A stretch of 64,000 bases of DNA from Mactromeris polynyma (taxonomy: Eukaryota; Mollusca; Bivalvia; Venerida; Mactridae). Shown piece after piece: positions 1-10,638 of the stretch (within the stretch, counting starts at the first letter, position 1; each line of letters starts with the position of its first letter). Under the pieces are notes generated by a model, which was given only the letters and a program-made list of their open reading frames with translations, was not told where the DNA came from and ran no database searches. The position numbers and the translations under genes were made by a program. The DNA is taken from contig JASFXZ010000001.1 of NCBI GenBank assembly GCA_032209605.1, positions 23,998,619 through 24,062,618 of the forward strand. The letters are read 5' to 3'.

Positions 1-893
1 ACAACTGAATGAATTTAGAATCCTTTGTTGATAATTCATATTGTCGCGTCAATGGCTTGGTCATCGGACACTGATATACGATTTCGGCATTTTGGCGGCG
101 ATAACAACGTTTACACAGGAAGGCCCAGATGTGTTTTCATTTGTGTCGTCGAACATGTTAGCTTTCCATCAAGTTAGTGGAGAAACACTAAAGTCGTCTA
201 TAGACATTGAACGCATACGTTCTATTACAATTGAAAGGGAGCATAAACTGTCTGTTTAAAACAGACTGTTTTTATTCATGTTCTGGCCCAGAACTTACTT
301 TTTGTACGGGAAGACGTTTTACCGAAGTTGTAACTGAAGTTAGATCGTAATCGTCGCGGAATGCCTATAAATAAAAATCCCTCATGAAATATTATGAAGG
401 TGCCCGTAAAATTCAAACATGACCTAAACAATTCACCAACAAACGCATTGGATACGCACCTGTCTTTTATCGGTAGCGGATACGGATTCGGATTCGTTAT
501 CGGATTATTCAATTCTTCGAACATTACATAAAATTAATTTTGTTCGGAGCTCTCTAGAAAACATACCGCATCATCATTATCATGCAATAATTACTATTTC
601 TCGCCATTCCTGTTTTGAAATTAGTCCAGTTTTCAATAATCACTTTTAATGATCCGCAAACAAATTTAAAACCAACTTGATCACGAAATGTGTATCCAAA
701 ACAGAGATTTAAGGTATATCATTTAGCCAAGTTTTCCAATACATATTTAATTACATGAAATGAAACATAACACAAATGGTGTAACAAAAATAATAAATAT
801 ACAAGGGGTGGTTTGCATTAGGAACTCCTTTAAACTGAGATTAGAACACATCTCTGTAAACCTAATTTAAATCAAAAGTCCACTACTACTTGG
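1..893. other. Left-edge region, no gene recognised
   Basis: Only short open frames with non-canonical starts occur here and none resembles a known protein. A short inverted repeat built on AAACTGTCTGTTT and AAACAGACTGTTT lies near 246-272. A donor-like AAAA|GTAAGT on the minus strand near 293-300 follows an open stretch, so an orphan exon is possible, but nothing supports it further. Confidence 0.5.
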
Positions 894-1059
894 CTATAGG
901 GGATAACGTGTTTGTAAACAAACTATCCGATTCCGCGCATGCGCAGATAACTGGTGGGCAAAAGGGTAAAAGGCGGCGGCGCCGTACTATACAACTAATA
1001 TGGAATGAATGTCACGGCGGTAGCCATTAATTTCTTTAATATTTGACATACAATAATAA

Positions 1060-1490
1060 ATTTGGTATCAATTGAAAGGTAAGGCTCCCAGCTTTCCCAC
1101 GACATAAATATATTGAAAATTAGAGGATGTTTTGGTTTTCAAATTAGACTCTGAAAATGGGCATTTTTCCGTGAAATAAATTTCAAACTGTTTTGTTTCG
1201 AAAAACACGGCCGTAGGTATTTCAATTCTCATTTTTACATATGTGCATCAAATCGATACCAGATAAAAGGTTTCCGAAAATAATTGTTTTTATTGAAAAT
1301 CGGTGAATTTTCTGCATCAGAATGTGACTTTGAAAATGAGCACATTTTACGACAAATTATTTTCAATTCGTTTAGGTTCGAAAAACAAGGCGGTGGTAAT
1401 TAGAATTCATATTAATCAATTTATGTGAATAAAGTTGGTACCAAATGAAAGATAATGCACCCAGCTTTCTAACAATGTAAAATATTGAAA
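1060..1490. repeat. Two diverged direct copies inside the element
   Basis: Blocks such as TTGGTATCAATTGAAAG (near 1061) and TTGGTACCAAATGAAAG (near 1436), both leading into CCCAGCTTTC, show an imperfect duplication. So do GTTTCGAAAAACACGG (near 1195) and GGTTCGAAAAACAAGG (near 1375). The spacing is roughly 180-375 bases depending on the block, so order and spacing are partly rearranged. Confidence 0.45.
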
Positions 1491-2038
1491 TGTGCAAGTT
1501 TTCTGAAAATATTTTTTTTAAATGACTGACTTTTCTGTATGTGCATAAATAATGTGTTATGTGTGAAATGCATCAATAGTAATTGTTAACATGTACGCAT
1601 ATCTAACAAAGACAACAACGTGATATGTTTAATTGTGCTTTTATTTACCTTATCTTAATTTAGCCTTAAAACATACTTAGCATTTATTTGAGTGCCATTC
1701 ATACACACACATATTAAGACATAGCGGTAGATAAATAAATACACATATATCACATGTTTAACAGTTTGTCAATCAACTTTGTCTTGGCTGGTGCTAGGTT
1801 GAATGAGTTGGTAGTCAGATTTGATAAACAATTAAATTGTATGGGAATAAATCTTAGCGAAATGTATTGGTTTGAATGGAGTCTAATGGATTCTTGGCTA
1901 GCGCTATCCTAGATTTTTACGTAATACATAAAGCATATTATCATTGTTCGGCTGTGCATATTTATTTTCTCTACCAATGACAATGTCTACAAAGCCAAGA
2001 CTTAGTTTTAAATTATACTAAATTCCTGTACAACTCAC

Positions 2039-2092
2039 GTGATACCACGGACCTATATACCATATATATATATAGGTCCGTGGTGATACCAC
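2039..2092. repeat. Perfect 16-bp-arm hairpin flanked by a 10-bp direct repeat
   Basis: ACCACGGACCTATATA at 2044-2059 is followed after nine bases by its exact reverse complement at 2069-2084. The sequence GTGATACCAC occurs at 2039-2048 and again at 2083-2092. The arrangement looks like a very small foldback insertion with a duplicated target, although the duplicated bases overlap the stem. Confidence 0.7.
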
Positions 2093-3155
2093 TCATTTCT
2101 GCTTGATTTGTTTTCACACATCTTACAACATTTTTAATGACATCCAGTAATTTACATGTACAGACGTATTTTATTGTTTGAAACTTATCTTCTTGACACT
2201 TCTCAACTTAATTTGTATATATGCGACTGATGGTGACAGCAAAAACTGATTGGATGCATATTGGACTCCCACTGGGCCAGACACGGTGAAGAGCTGATTA
2301 GGGGTCTGAATAAGATTGATATCTAGGTAGTGCACGCAGGGGACTCTATTGTTTATTGCATAACATTACATAAGTTGTCCAACCCAATATACTGGCCTTG
2401 TTTCTGACTCTGTTTCTTATTTATCATGTTATCTTATACGTATAATTTCTGGAGAAGTATGTGTTGCAGGATTTATTGAAGATTTTGGAAATAATCCTAA
2501 TAGTGTAAATTATTGTCTGTCCCTATTTTGTAATGTCCGTCCCCACACTAAATTATTTGCTTTAAAGAATGTAATTGTCAATTTTAAGAAATAAGTTTTA
2601 CCACATGGACTTTTGACATATGTTATCAAATCTTTTGGATGATTATAATATATACAATATCCTAGATATCAAAGAGATGACATTTTTTTGATCTAGTATA
2701 ACATAATTATGTTAGATGATTAACTATGAAGTTGATTTTTCTTTCTTTCTGGACAAAATAAAGGTGGTCTATGTACATAAATATTTCCTAAAATGACTTT
2801 TATTCACACTTAATAATATTATACATAAGGGGACGGACATTATACAGGTTGATGAGCCGACGGGTCCAGTTTTTCCTGTTAATGGCAGATAGCTACCAGC
2901 TACCGTTTCCTTCGCTCTTAACTCTTCTCATTAGAAATTCTGTGCCATGTAATCTTCGAACCCTTTCCCCACTTGTGTGTACAACCAACAACTATGAAAA
3001 ACTGAATCATAACTTAAAGAATTAACAATTTAGATAACGCGAATTAGCGTTATAAACAATATGGCGCTGTAACCGGATATCGACTTTCTGCCCACCAGCA
3101 ATGTTTACATTCGTATAACAGGTGCGCGTGACGTCACGGCGTTATCCTCTATAAT

Positions 3156-3570
3156 GTTAACGTACAACTTACCGCAATAACATACAGTTTTTATATAGTT
3201 TCATTTATATACATAAACATACACATATATACATACACATTTCTTTCATAGCGTGACCACTTAATGTTTCAAACTTTTGCTTAAAAGAACACTATACCTA
3301 GAAATGAATGCTATATATGTTTATTCACAAGTACTACTGTTTTACATAACTGTACAATGTTTCATACTCCCCAATTCTGCCAATCAGTTTCGCCATAATA
3401 AAAGGGGATTGTCACAGTTTACAATGGATTGAAATAACAATTCAAGAAGTATGTCTACACAATTATTATTAATTTTCCTGCTGGCATGTCCATTGTTTTT
3501 CTCTGTTTGGGATGTGGGTAACCCTTTTCTAAACAGTATTTCAGTAATATACGGCGGCGAGTTGACCTAA
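3156..3570. other. Non-coding spacer between element and satellite
   Basis: The stretch is AT-rich and lacks long open frames. No RNA gene, terminal repeat or coding similarity was recognised. Confidence 0.5.
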
Positions 3571-6210
3571 TCAGCGCTCCTAGGTTACCAACCAGTACTT
3601 GCCTGCTCCCCCGCAAGCACCAGACAACTTCTCCACATATATCAGCGCTCCTAGGTTACCAACCAGTACTTACTTGCTCCCCCGCAAGCACCAGACAACT
3701 TCTCCACATATATCAGCGCTCCTAGGTTACCAACCAGTACTTGCCTGCTCCCCCGCAAGCACCAGACAACTTCTCCACATATATCAGCGCTCCTAGGTTA
3801 CCAACCAGTACTTACCTGCTCCCCCGCAAGCATCAGACAACTTCTCCACATATATCGGAGTTCCTAGGTTACCAACCAGTACTTACCTGCTCCCCCGCAA
3901 GCACCAGACAACTTCTCCACATATATCGGAGTTCCTAGGTTACCAACCAGTACTTACCTGCTCCCCCGCAAGCACCAGACAACTTCTCCACATATATCAG
4001 CGCTCCTAGGTTACCAACCAGTACTTACCTGCTCCCCCGCAAGCACCAGACAACTTCTCCACATATATCGGAGTTCCTAGGTTACCAACCAGTACTTACC
4101 TGCTCCCCCGCAAGCACCAGACAACTTCTCCACATATATCAGCGCTCCTAGGTTACCAACCAGTACTTACCTGCTCCCCCGCAAGCACCAGACAACTTCT
4201 CCACATATATCGGAGTTCCTAGGTTACCAACCAGTACTTACCTGCTCCCCCGCAAGCACCAGACAACTTCTCCACATATATCAGCGCTCCTAGGTTACCA
4301 ACCAGTACTTACCTGCTCCCCCGCAAGCACCAGACAACTTCTCCACATATATCGGAGTTCCTAGGTTACCAACCAGTACTTACCTGCTCCCCCGCAAGCA
4401 CCAGACAACTTCTCCACATATATCAGCGCTCCTAGGTTACCAACCAGTACTTACCTGCTCCCCCGCAAGCACCAGACAACTTCTCCACATATATCAGCGC
4501 TCCTAGGTTACCAACCAGTACTTACCTGCTCCCCCGCAAGCACCAGACAACTTCTCCACATATATCAGCGCTCCTAGGTTACCAACCAGTACTTACTTGC
4601 TCCCCCGCAAGCACCAGACAACTTCTCCACATATATCAGCGTTCCTAGGTTACCAACCAGTACTTACCTGCTCCCCCGCAAGCACCAGACAACTTCTCCA
4701 CATATATCAGCGCTCCTAGGTTACCAACCAGTACTTACTTGCTCCCCCGCAAGCACCAGACAACTTCTCCACATATATCAGCACTCCTAGGTTACCAACC
4801 AGTACTTACCTGCTCCCCCGCAAGCATCAGACAACTTCTCCACATATATCAGCGCTCATAGGTTACCAACCAGTACTTACCTGCTCCCCCGCAAGCATCA
4901 GACAACTTCTCCACATATATCAGCGCTCATAGGTTACCAACCAGTACTTACCTGCTCCCCCGCAAGCATCAGACAACTTCTCCACATATATCAGCGCTCA
5001 TAGGTTACCAACCAGTACTTACCTGCTCCCCCGCAAGCATCAGACAACTTCTCCACATATATCAGCGCTCCTAGGTTACCAACCAGTACTTGCCTGCTCC
5101 CCCGCAAGCACCAGACAACTTCTCCACATATATCAGCGTTCCTAGGTTACCAACCAGTACTTACCTGCTCCCCCGCAAGCACCAGACAACTTCTCCACAT
5201 ATATCAGCGCTCCTAGGTTACCAACCAGTACTTGCCTGCTCCCCCGCAAGCACCAGACAACTTCTCCACATATATCAGCGCTCCTAGGTTACCAACCAGT
5301 ACTTACCTGCTCCCCCGCAAGCACCAGACAACTTCTCCACATATATCAGCGCTCCTAGGTTACCAACCAGTACTTGCCTGCTCCCCCGCAAGCATCAGAC
5401 AACTTCTCCACATATATCGGAGTTCCTAGGTTACCAACCAGTACTTACCTGCTCCCCCGCAAGCACCAGACAACTTCTCCACATATATCGGAGTTCCTAG
5501 GTTACCAACCAGTACTTACCTGCTCCCCCGCAAGCACCAGACAACTTCTCCACATATATCAGCGCTCCTAGGTTACCAACCAGTACTTACTTGCTCCCCC
5601 GCAAGCACCAGACAACTTCTCCACATATATCAGCACTCCTAGGTTACCAACCAGTACTTACCTGCTCCCCCGCAAGCATCAGACAACTTCTCCACATATA
5701 TCAGCGCTCCTAGGTTACCAACCAGTACTAACCTGCTCCCCCGCAAGCACCAGACAACTTCTCCACATATATCAGCGCTCCTAGGTTACCAACCAGTACT
5801 TACCTGCTCCCCCGCAAGCACCAGACAACTTCTCCACATATATCAGCGCTCCTAGGTTACCAACCAGTACTTACTTGCTCCCCCGCAAGCACCAGACAAC
5901 TTCTCCACATATATCAGCGCTCCTAGGTTACCAACCAGTACTTACCTGCTCCCCCGCAAGCACCAGACAACTTCTCCACATATATCAGCGCTCCTAGGTT
6001 ACCAACCAGTACTTACCTGCTCCCCGCAAGCACCAGACAACTTCTCCACATATATCAGCGCTCCTATGTTACCAACCAGTACTTACCTGCTCCCCCGCAA
6101 GCACCAGACAACTTCTCCACATATATCAGCGCTCCTAGGTTACCAACCAGTACTTACCTGCTCTCCCGCAAGCACCAGACAACTTCTCCACATATATCAG
6201 AGTTCTAAGG
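3571..6210. repeat. 71-bp satellite array, about 37 copies
   Basis: A 71-bp unit beginning CAGCGCTCCTAGGTTACC and ending CTTCTCCACATATAT repeats head to tail. Two main start variants occur, CAGCGCTCC and CGGAGTTCC; between about 3855 and 4440 they largely alternate, giving a 142-bp dimer. Other variants change TTACCTG to TTGCCTG or TTACTTG, and one copy near 6020 lacks a C. Read on the minus strand each unit contains GAGCAG|GTAAGTACTGG, a perfect 5' splice-site consensus. Two-unit open frames of 65 codons are period artefacts and not genes. Confidence 0.95.
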
Positions 6211-6261
6211 TGGAGAACAATTGTCTTTAAATGCATTATCTTCAGTTAACTTGTCACAGAA

Positions 6262-6345
6262 GAACACACACCTCAATCGGGTTTCGAACTCACCATCTGT
6301 AGATTAGCAGCTGAGCACTAAGCCGACTGGGCTACAAAGCATGCT
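6262..6345 (-). repeat. tRNA-derived SINE head or tRNA pseudogene
   Basis: On the minus strand, TAGCCCAGTCGG (6334-6323) matches an internal polymerase III A box. GAGTTCGAAACCC (6291-6279) matches a B box. They are spaced as in a tRNA. The flanks do not close a convincing acceptor stem, so a SINE head is preferred to a functional tRNA. Confidence 0.6.
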
Positions 6346-6350
6346 CTATC

Positions 6351-6891
6351 TACCTTCACCACAATTCTCGTGTAACTGATTAAAGTTTTCTGGTATTATC
6401 TACTATGGTCAATAACAGCCATACGAAATGATGTTTGAATTGTAGTAAAAATATTCAAAGTAGAAACGTGAGGTTAAGCCTATCTAATATCAGCCTTGCG
6501 TTCAGTTACGGCTAGGAGTCGCGAAGGTTTTTTATTGTATCCCTTGACCACCGTACCACATTGACTGCAAAACGTTACAACCGTTACGAAACGTGAGCCG
6601 CAAATACCTTTACTGAACGCAGTGCAGTATGTATATCAACTTCTTGCATATGATTATAATCATATTCAAAAAATCCCCTCCACGTACATAACATTATATT
6701 GTGTACATTAAATTGTTTCATACATACAACACCAAATCAAGTGACAGCAATTCGAGCGCATGCAATGTAATAGGGTACTTAGTTATCTCCCTGGATGCTA
6801 AGTTATAGTGAGGTTTTAGGTTAGCAAACAATTGACAATTGTTGCTCCGTTTGAGTTATTTACCCATTTCTTTCGGCACCCGTACTAACAT
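6351..6891. other. Intergenic, nothing recognised
   Basis: Non-repetitive AT-rich sequence without a supportable open frame or RNA gene. It separates the SINE head from the dispersed repeat that follows. Confidence 0.5.
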
Positions 6892-7187
6892 GGTTTTGCT
6901 CTTTGCATATCAGTGTTGTGTAAACCAATCAAATATTACGTTAACCACCAAGGCAATTTCTCTTCAACCGAACATTGTTTGTAAACTTGACGCGGATTGG
7001 TTAACTTAACGATTAAGGGTGCGTTATCTTACTGCAATCCTATGAATTTCGGTGAATTTACAGAAATCCATTTTGAATCTGGAGTGACCAGCAATCGTAA
7101 CATCTCAGCATTTTTATGTTGCATAACAAATCTTAACCTTCGAACAGCGCCGACCATCTTTTTTCAAGATATTTCTTGTTTGCTTTA
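6892..7187 (+). repeat. Dispersed repeat, copy 1 (inverted copy at 12866-13107)
   Basis: This block contains TGTTGTGTAAACCAATCAAAT, split by a small difference in the other copy, and also GCGGATTGGTTAAC, TTGCATAACAAATCTTAA and CAAGATATTTCTTGTTT. The same blocks occur in reverse complement and reverse order at 12866-13107. The two copies therefore flank the C1q gene in opposite orientation. No protein frame is shared. The family is unknown. Confidence 0.75.
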
Positions 7188-8346
7188 TTTATATTTTCAA
7201 CGTCTTGTGTTGTACATGTACTCATTTCGTTTTCGCAAATATAGCAGTGTAAATTCGTAAATTTCTTTATTGCAATTTGGCAGTAAGAGAAAGACATACT
7301 TTTTCAACCCCATGGCAGCTGTGTGAATAATTTTGTAATACCAATTATTTTCAAATATGAAATTGTAGATGAAAAACGTAGACATACTTAATTGACAAGT
7401 TGTATTTTAACATATACTGGCCACAGCAGTATTGTGCTAGTTTGGTTAACATAACATTTTCAATAAAAAACAGCATAGTTGTGGTATTTAAGTGACGATT
7501 GGGACATTGTGATGAGGACAGGACTGTGGTGACTTCTGGACCGATGGTTGTTATTAATCTATCCTCACCCTTACATCCCTTCTTCCTCCCTTATAATCCC
7601 TTTCAATCTCCATTACAACTTAACTCAGACTTAAGCTATACGCTCTCTGAGTATCGAAATTCCCGTATGTATTTGTATTATCTGCTATAGTGCTGTTAGA
7701 TTGACCGTGAACAGGTATATGATCTTTCAGGACCGATCCATGACAATTAAGGTAAGGAAATGCTCTCGTGCGTAAAAGCTATAACTGCTGTTTGGAACCG
7801 CGACGTTTTCTCCGTCAAGCTTACGGAAAAACACGAACATTTCAATACACCTAATAGGACATGTACTTGACCAGGTAATATATTGGTTAATAAAATCGCA
7901 CTATAAGATTTCACAAACAAGCTGATTTATGTACTGACAGTAACACCATTTGTTATTGGATGTATTGCTGTGTTATTGTAAATCTACATAAAGATTCGAT
8001 GACCTTTTTAAGAAATGCTAATTATGTTAAGTCATTTGAATTAATTTTTTTTCGACAATCAAAGCGACATGTTGTTTATATAAGAAGAAATTAACTGTTA
8101 ACCGTTAATTCACTTTAAATTCTCATTCGATTGATATCGATGGATAAAGATTTAGTTTCTTGCATTTGGTGTGTAATCATAGTTCTTAGACATGTTTGTA
8201 TGTTTGTACCGACTGGCCTAGTCATTTATGCCCATATTGTTATTGCTCTCTGTTGTCAACGATAACGTGATAAAGTATTCTGAATATTTCAGAGATTATG
8301 TTGTAATAAATACAGGTATATATTTTTGAGTCCTTAAAGAAATGAA
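7188..8346. other. Intergenic and possible 3' region downstream of the C1q gene
   Basis: No gene is supported. Open frames on both strands are short and lack homology signals. Confidence 0.5.
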
Positions 8347-8472
8347 GCTTTTGTATTGACGCTCATAATTATATTGATTACAGGATCATTACATGCCTGG
8401 TTAGTTTTATTTTATTTTACAGACACCCACATATTGATATATTTCGTAAATTATTAGCGTCAATACAAAAGC
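8347..8472. repeat. 126-bp element bounded by a 17-bp perfect inverted repeat
   Basis: GCTTTTGTATTGACGCT at 8347-8363 is exactly inverted at 8456-8472. The interior is AT-rich and non-coding. It lies about 100 bases beyond the C1q stop codon, so it could be a MITE or a stem in the 3' untranslated region. A minus-strand AATAAA (8546-8541) lies between it and the stop. Confidence 0.6.
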
Positions 8473-8568
8473 ACGATTTCTATAAAGACCCAGAAATAAA
8501 ACAAGTAGCAGTTGTATCAAACATTCTGTTTGGCTGGTACTTTATTGCTCTCTGTTTGGAATATATGG

Positions 8569-8892
8569 TTAGAACAGCATCCATCCAGCGAACGTTGTGT
8601 AGGAGAAGCTGTCACTGTTTAGAGCACAATCACCATTTGATCGTGCATGTTCCACATACACGTGCGCTCCTGCCGTCAGTTGCACGACAACCGTTACACT
8701 TCCAGCATGATGACTGGTATTATCTTCGGAGTCGCCAAGAATTGCACCAACGAGTTTTCCATCGGCAACGATTTCTGCACTGATATATCGACGAAACGCT
8801 GGCATCACTGTTACAGCGAATACATAAACACCGTCATTGGGTGCTGTAAAGATGCCGGAATGACTGTTGTAACTATTACCTGTGTCAGTTAC
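8569..8892 (-). CDS. C1q gene exon 3: main part of C1q domain and stop
   Basis: The acceptor is TTGTTGTTGTAG|. It is open for 107 codons to TAA (8571-8569). It holds YNSHSGIFTAPNDGVYVF and the closing FSYTTFAGWMLF, both diagnostic of the C1q fold. Confidence 0.92.
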   Translation of the reverse strand, partial: VTDTGNSYNSHSGIFTAPNDGVYVFAVTVMPAFRRYISAEIVADGKLVGAILGDSEDNTSHHAGSVTVVVQLTAGAHVYVEHARSNGDCALNSDSFSYTTFAGWMLF

Positions 8893-10570
8893 CTACAACA
8901 ACAACATGATGAGATAAAATGTTGTTAAGATGAACAATGGTGGTGCTTGTCAAAGTATCGTACAGGAAAACCCTACGGACGTGATGAAGTCACATGGAAA
9001 TCAAACGACTACATTATTTACGACACACATCTAGATTCTAACTAAAGGTTCTGTGTATGAACATCATGATAAAAGTGAAAGCACCGTGCCCTTTTAAATA
9101 CACAAAAAGTAAACAATAAAACTTGTTTTTACGAAAACATACTGTATAAAGTGACCCGCTAACTTTTATAACAGATTTAACTTTCCGTATGTAACCATAC
9201 ACGTCTAGGCGGTACAAGTTAATCAGTCATGGGAATTGAACTACAAGTCACGTCTGTGCGGGAAAGGAATTTAAACCTTATCAATTTCATAGTGGCCAAC
9301 CCCTACGGAATAGTACGACATTTATTGTAGATATTTATTTGCAAACGACCGAATGTAGTAAGAAAACACGTTTGTATTCATATTTAGAAATAAACATGTT
9401 GAAGTTATAGATCAAACCAGTACGAGTGCAGGATCATTTAAGTTTTTCATAGTCACGTGATTTTGGTCAATTGCCCTATAGCTTTATGGCAACAGTCAGC
9501 GATGGATGCGGTCAGGTGGCAATACCAAAGTACATTTCTTCTTAGATGATTGGAGAAACTGTAGTATTTCAAAATCTCGTTACTATGAAACTGCAATGAT
9601 CTTCAGCTCTTACTGGCTACAGAGTTACTTTAGATGCGTTTACTTAAAAAACAAACAAGCGGGTTTCCTGAGCCTACTCTGTCGTTTTGTTTCAAAACAT
9701 CTATATTTTTAATACCGTAAATACGATACTTGCTCTGTGTATGACGGCCACGATGAATATGCACACTTTGCTTAATTGAAATGAAAACATAATAGTTATA
9801 ATACTTACCTCGTCGTCAAATACGATTATCTGTCCACTTCCATAGCAGTGGGGAGCGCTAAGTTTAGCGTAGAATGCTACCGTCTCGACACTAATTTGTC
9901 CTGATTTTGAAGAAACAAGTTCATTAAAGCTCAAAATGAATTAAAAACATTATTAAAACTACAAAGGAATGATTCATGATTTCTTATTAAATCTTTATAC
10001 TAAATTATACTAGATATAACCTGATCTATTCGTGTACTGCAAAGTAGTATTTCAAATCTCGTCTTATTTGCATGTGATCATATTGATACATACACATCAT
10101 AACATTGGAGGAAGTTTATGCAACGCATTTGATTTTGCTTACGTATCTTTTAAAACAACATTATGCACGTCACCAGATTTCAAAATATAAATTAAGTTTT
10201 ATAACGGTGATAAAATGATCACAACTATACTGTCGATTCTTGGTCCAAGAGCTTCAGAGCTTGTTGTCAGCGGTACTATCCTCTCGTTTGTCTGTTGAGT
10301 AGAATAAGAATTGTCGTTTGTCTTGAATCTAAAATCATCCTCAACATTATCAAGTCTATCCTTAAGTAAAGCTATTTCTCGAGCTTGTGTGTCCAGTAAT
10401 TCTTTAAGAGAGTCAGTTTCTCGGTCTTTTTCTATTAAACGATCTTGAACGTTTTTAACAATTTCCAATACTTGCTTGTAGTGGCATTCAGATTCAACCA
10501 ATGCATTACAGCTCAACACGATGTTGAAACACACAAATATCGCACCGAGGAAGTTATAAAGGAAACACAT
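8569..10570 (-). CDS. Secreted C1q-domain-containing protein (three exons, about 251 aa)
   Basis: Joined exons are 10570-10231, 9900-9809 and 8892-8569, with phases 1 and 0 that match across both introns. Exon 1 starts at an ATG and encodes a signal peptide (about residues 1-22, ending near SCNA) and a heptad-rich coiled coil (about 30-80). Exons 2 and 3 encode the C1q domain (about 118-251), with VAFYAKLSAP at its start, then GIFTAPNDGVYVFAV and a terminal FAGWMLF before TAA. The 3' exon matches the family pattern GxFxAPxxGxYxF. C1q-domain proteins of bivalves are secreted, usually trimeric, lectin-like recognition proteins; the ligand of this one cannot be inferred. Introns begin GTATAG and GTAAGT. 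A minus-strand AATAAA lies 23 bases past the stop. Confidence 0.9.
9809..9900 (-). CDS. C1q gene exon 2: start of C1q domain
   Basis: The acceptor is TTCAAAATCAG| and the donor is GACGAG|GTAAGT. The first split codon completes to Arg when joined to exon 1. The exon encodes the first beta strand of the domain (VAFYAKLSAP) and the strand before the intron (IIVFDDE). Confidence 0.88.
10231..10570 (-). CDS. C1q gene exon 1: signal peptide and coiled coil
   Basis: Starts at ATG (10570-10568) and ends at GACA|GTATAG in phase 1. The N-terminus is hydrophobic (FLGAIFVCFNIVLSC). It is followed by charged heptads such as RLIEKDRETDSLKELLD, as expected for an oligomerising stalk. Confidence 0.88.
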
Positions 10571-10638
10571 TGTTTTGCACTGCCTTGTGTTGTTTGAATG
10601 TCGCTGTGAACGAATGAAGAGTTGATACGTCTTGCTTT

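Larger units (their letters stand above)
894..3155. mobile_element. DNA-transposon-like element with imperfect terminal inverted repeats (about 2.3 kb)
   Basis: The left end reads TATAGGGGATAACG and, about 35 bases further in, CTGGTGGGCA followed by AAAG. The right end, read on the minus strand, has TATAGAGGATAACG and then GCTGGTGGGCAGAAAG at a comparable offset. These mirror-image blocks at 895-970 and 3080-3155 look like imperfect terminal inverted repeats. No transposase frame is visible, so it would be non-autonomous. The interior contains diverged direct repeats (1060-1490) and a hairpin insertion (2039-2092). The superfamily is not assigned. Confidence 0.5.

Noticed and set aside
276..524. 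Minus-strand 82-codon frame ending near a donor-like GTAAGT as an exon
   Set aside because: No ATG in good context, no recognisable domain and no partner exon within the window.
3571..6210. CRISPR-like direct repeats
   Set aside because: Units are contiguous 71-mers without unique spacers, in a eukaryotic intron-containing sequence; no cas-like gene.
6262..6345. Functional tRNA gene on the minus strand
   Set aside because: A and B boxes are present but I could not close acceptor and anticodon stems convincingly; a SINE head explains it better.
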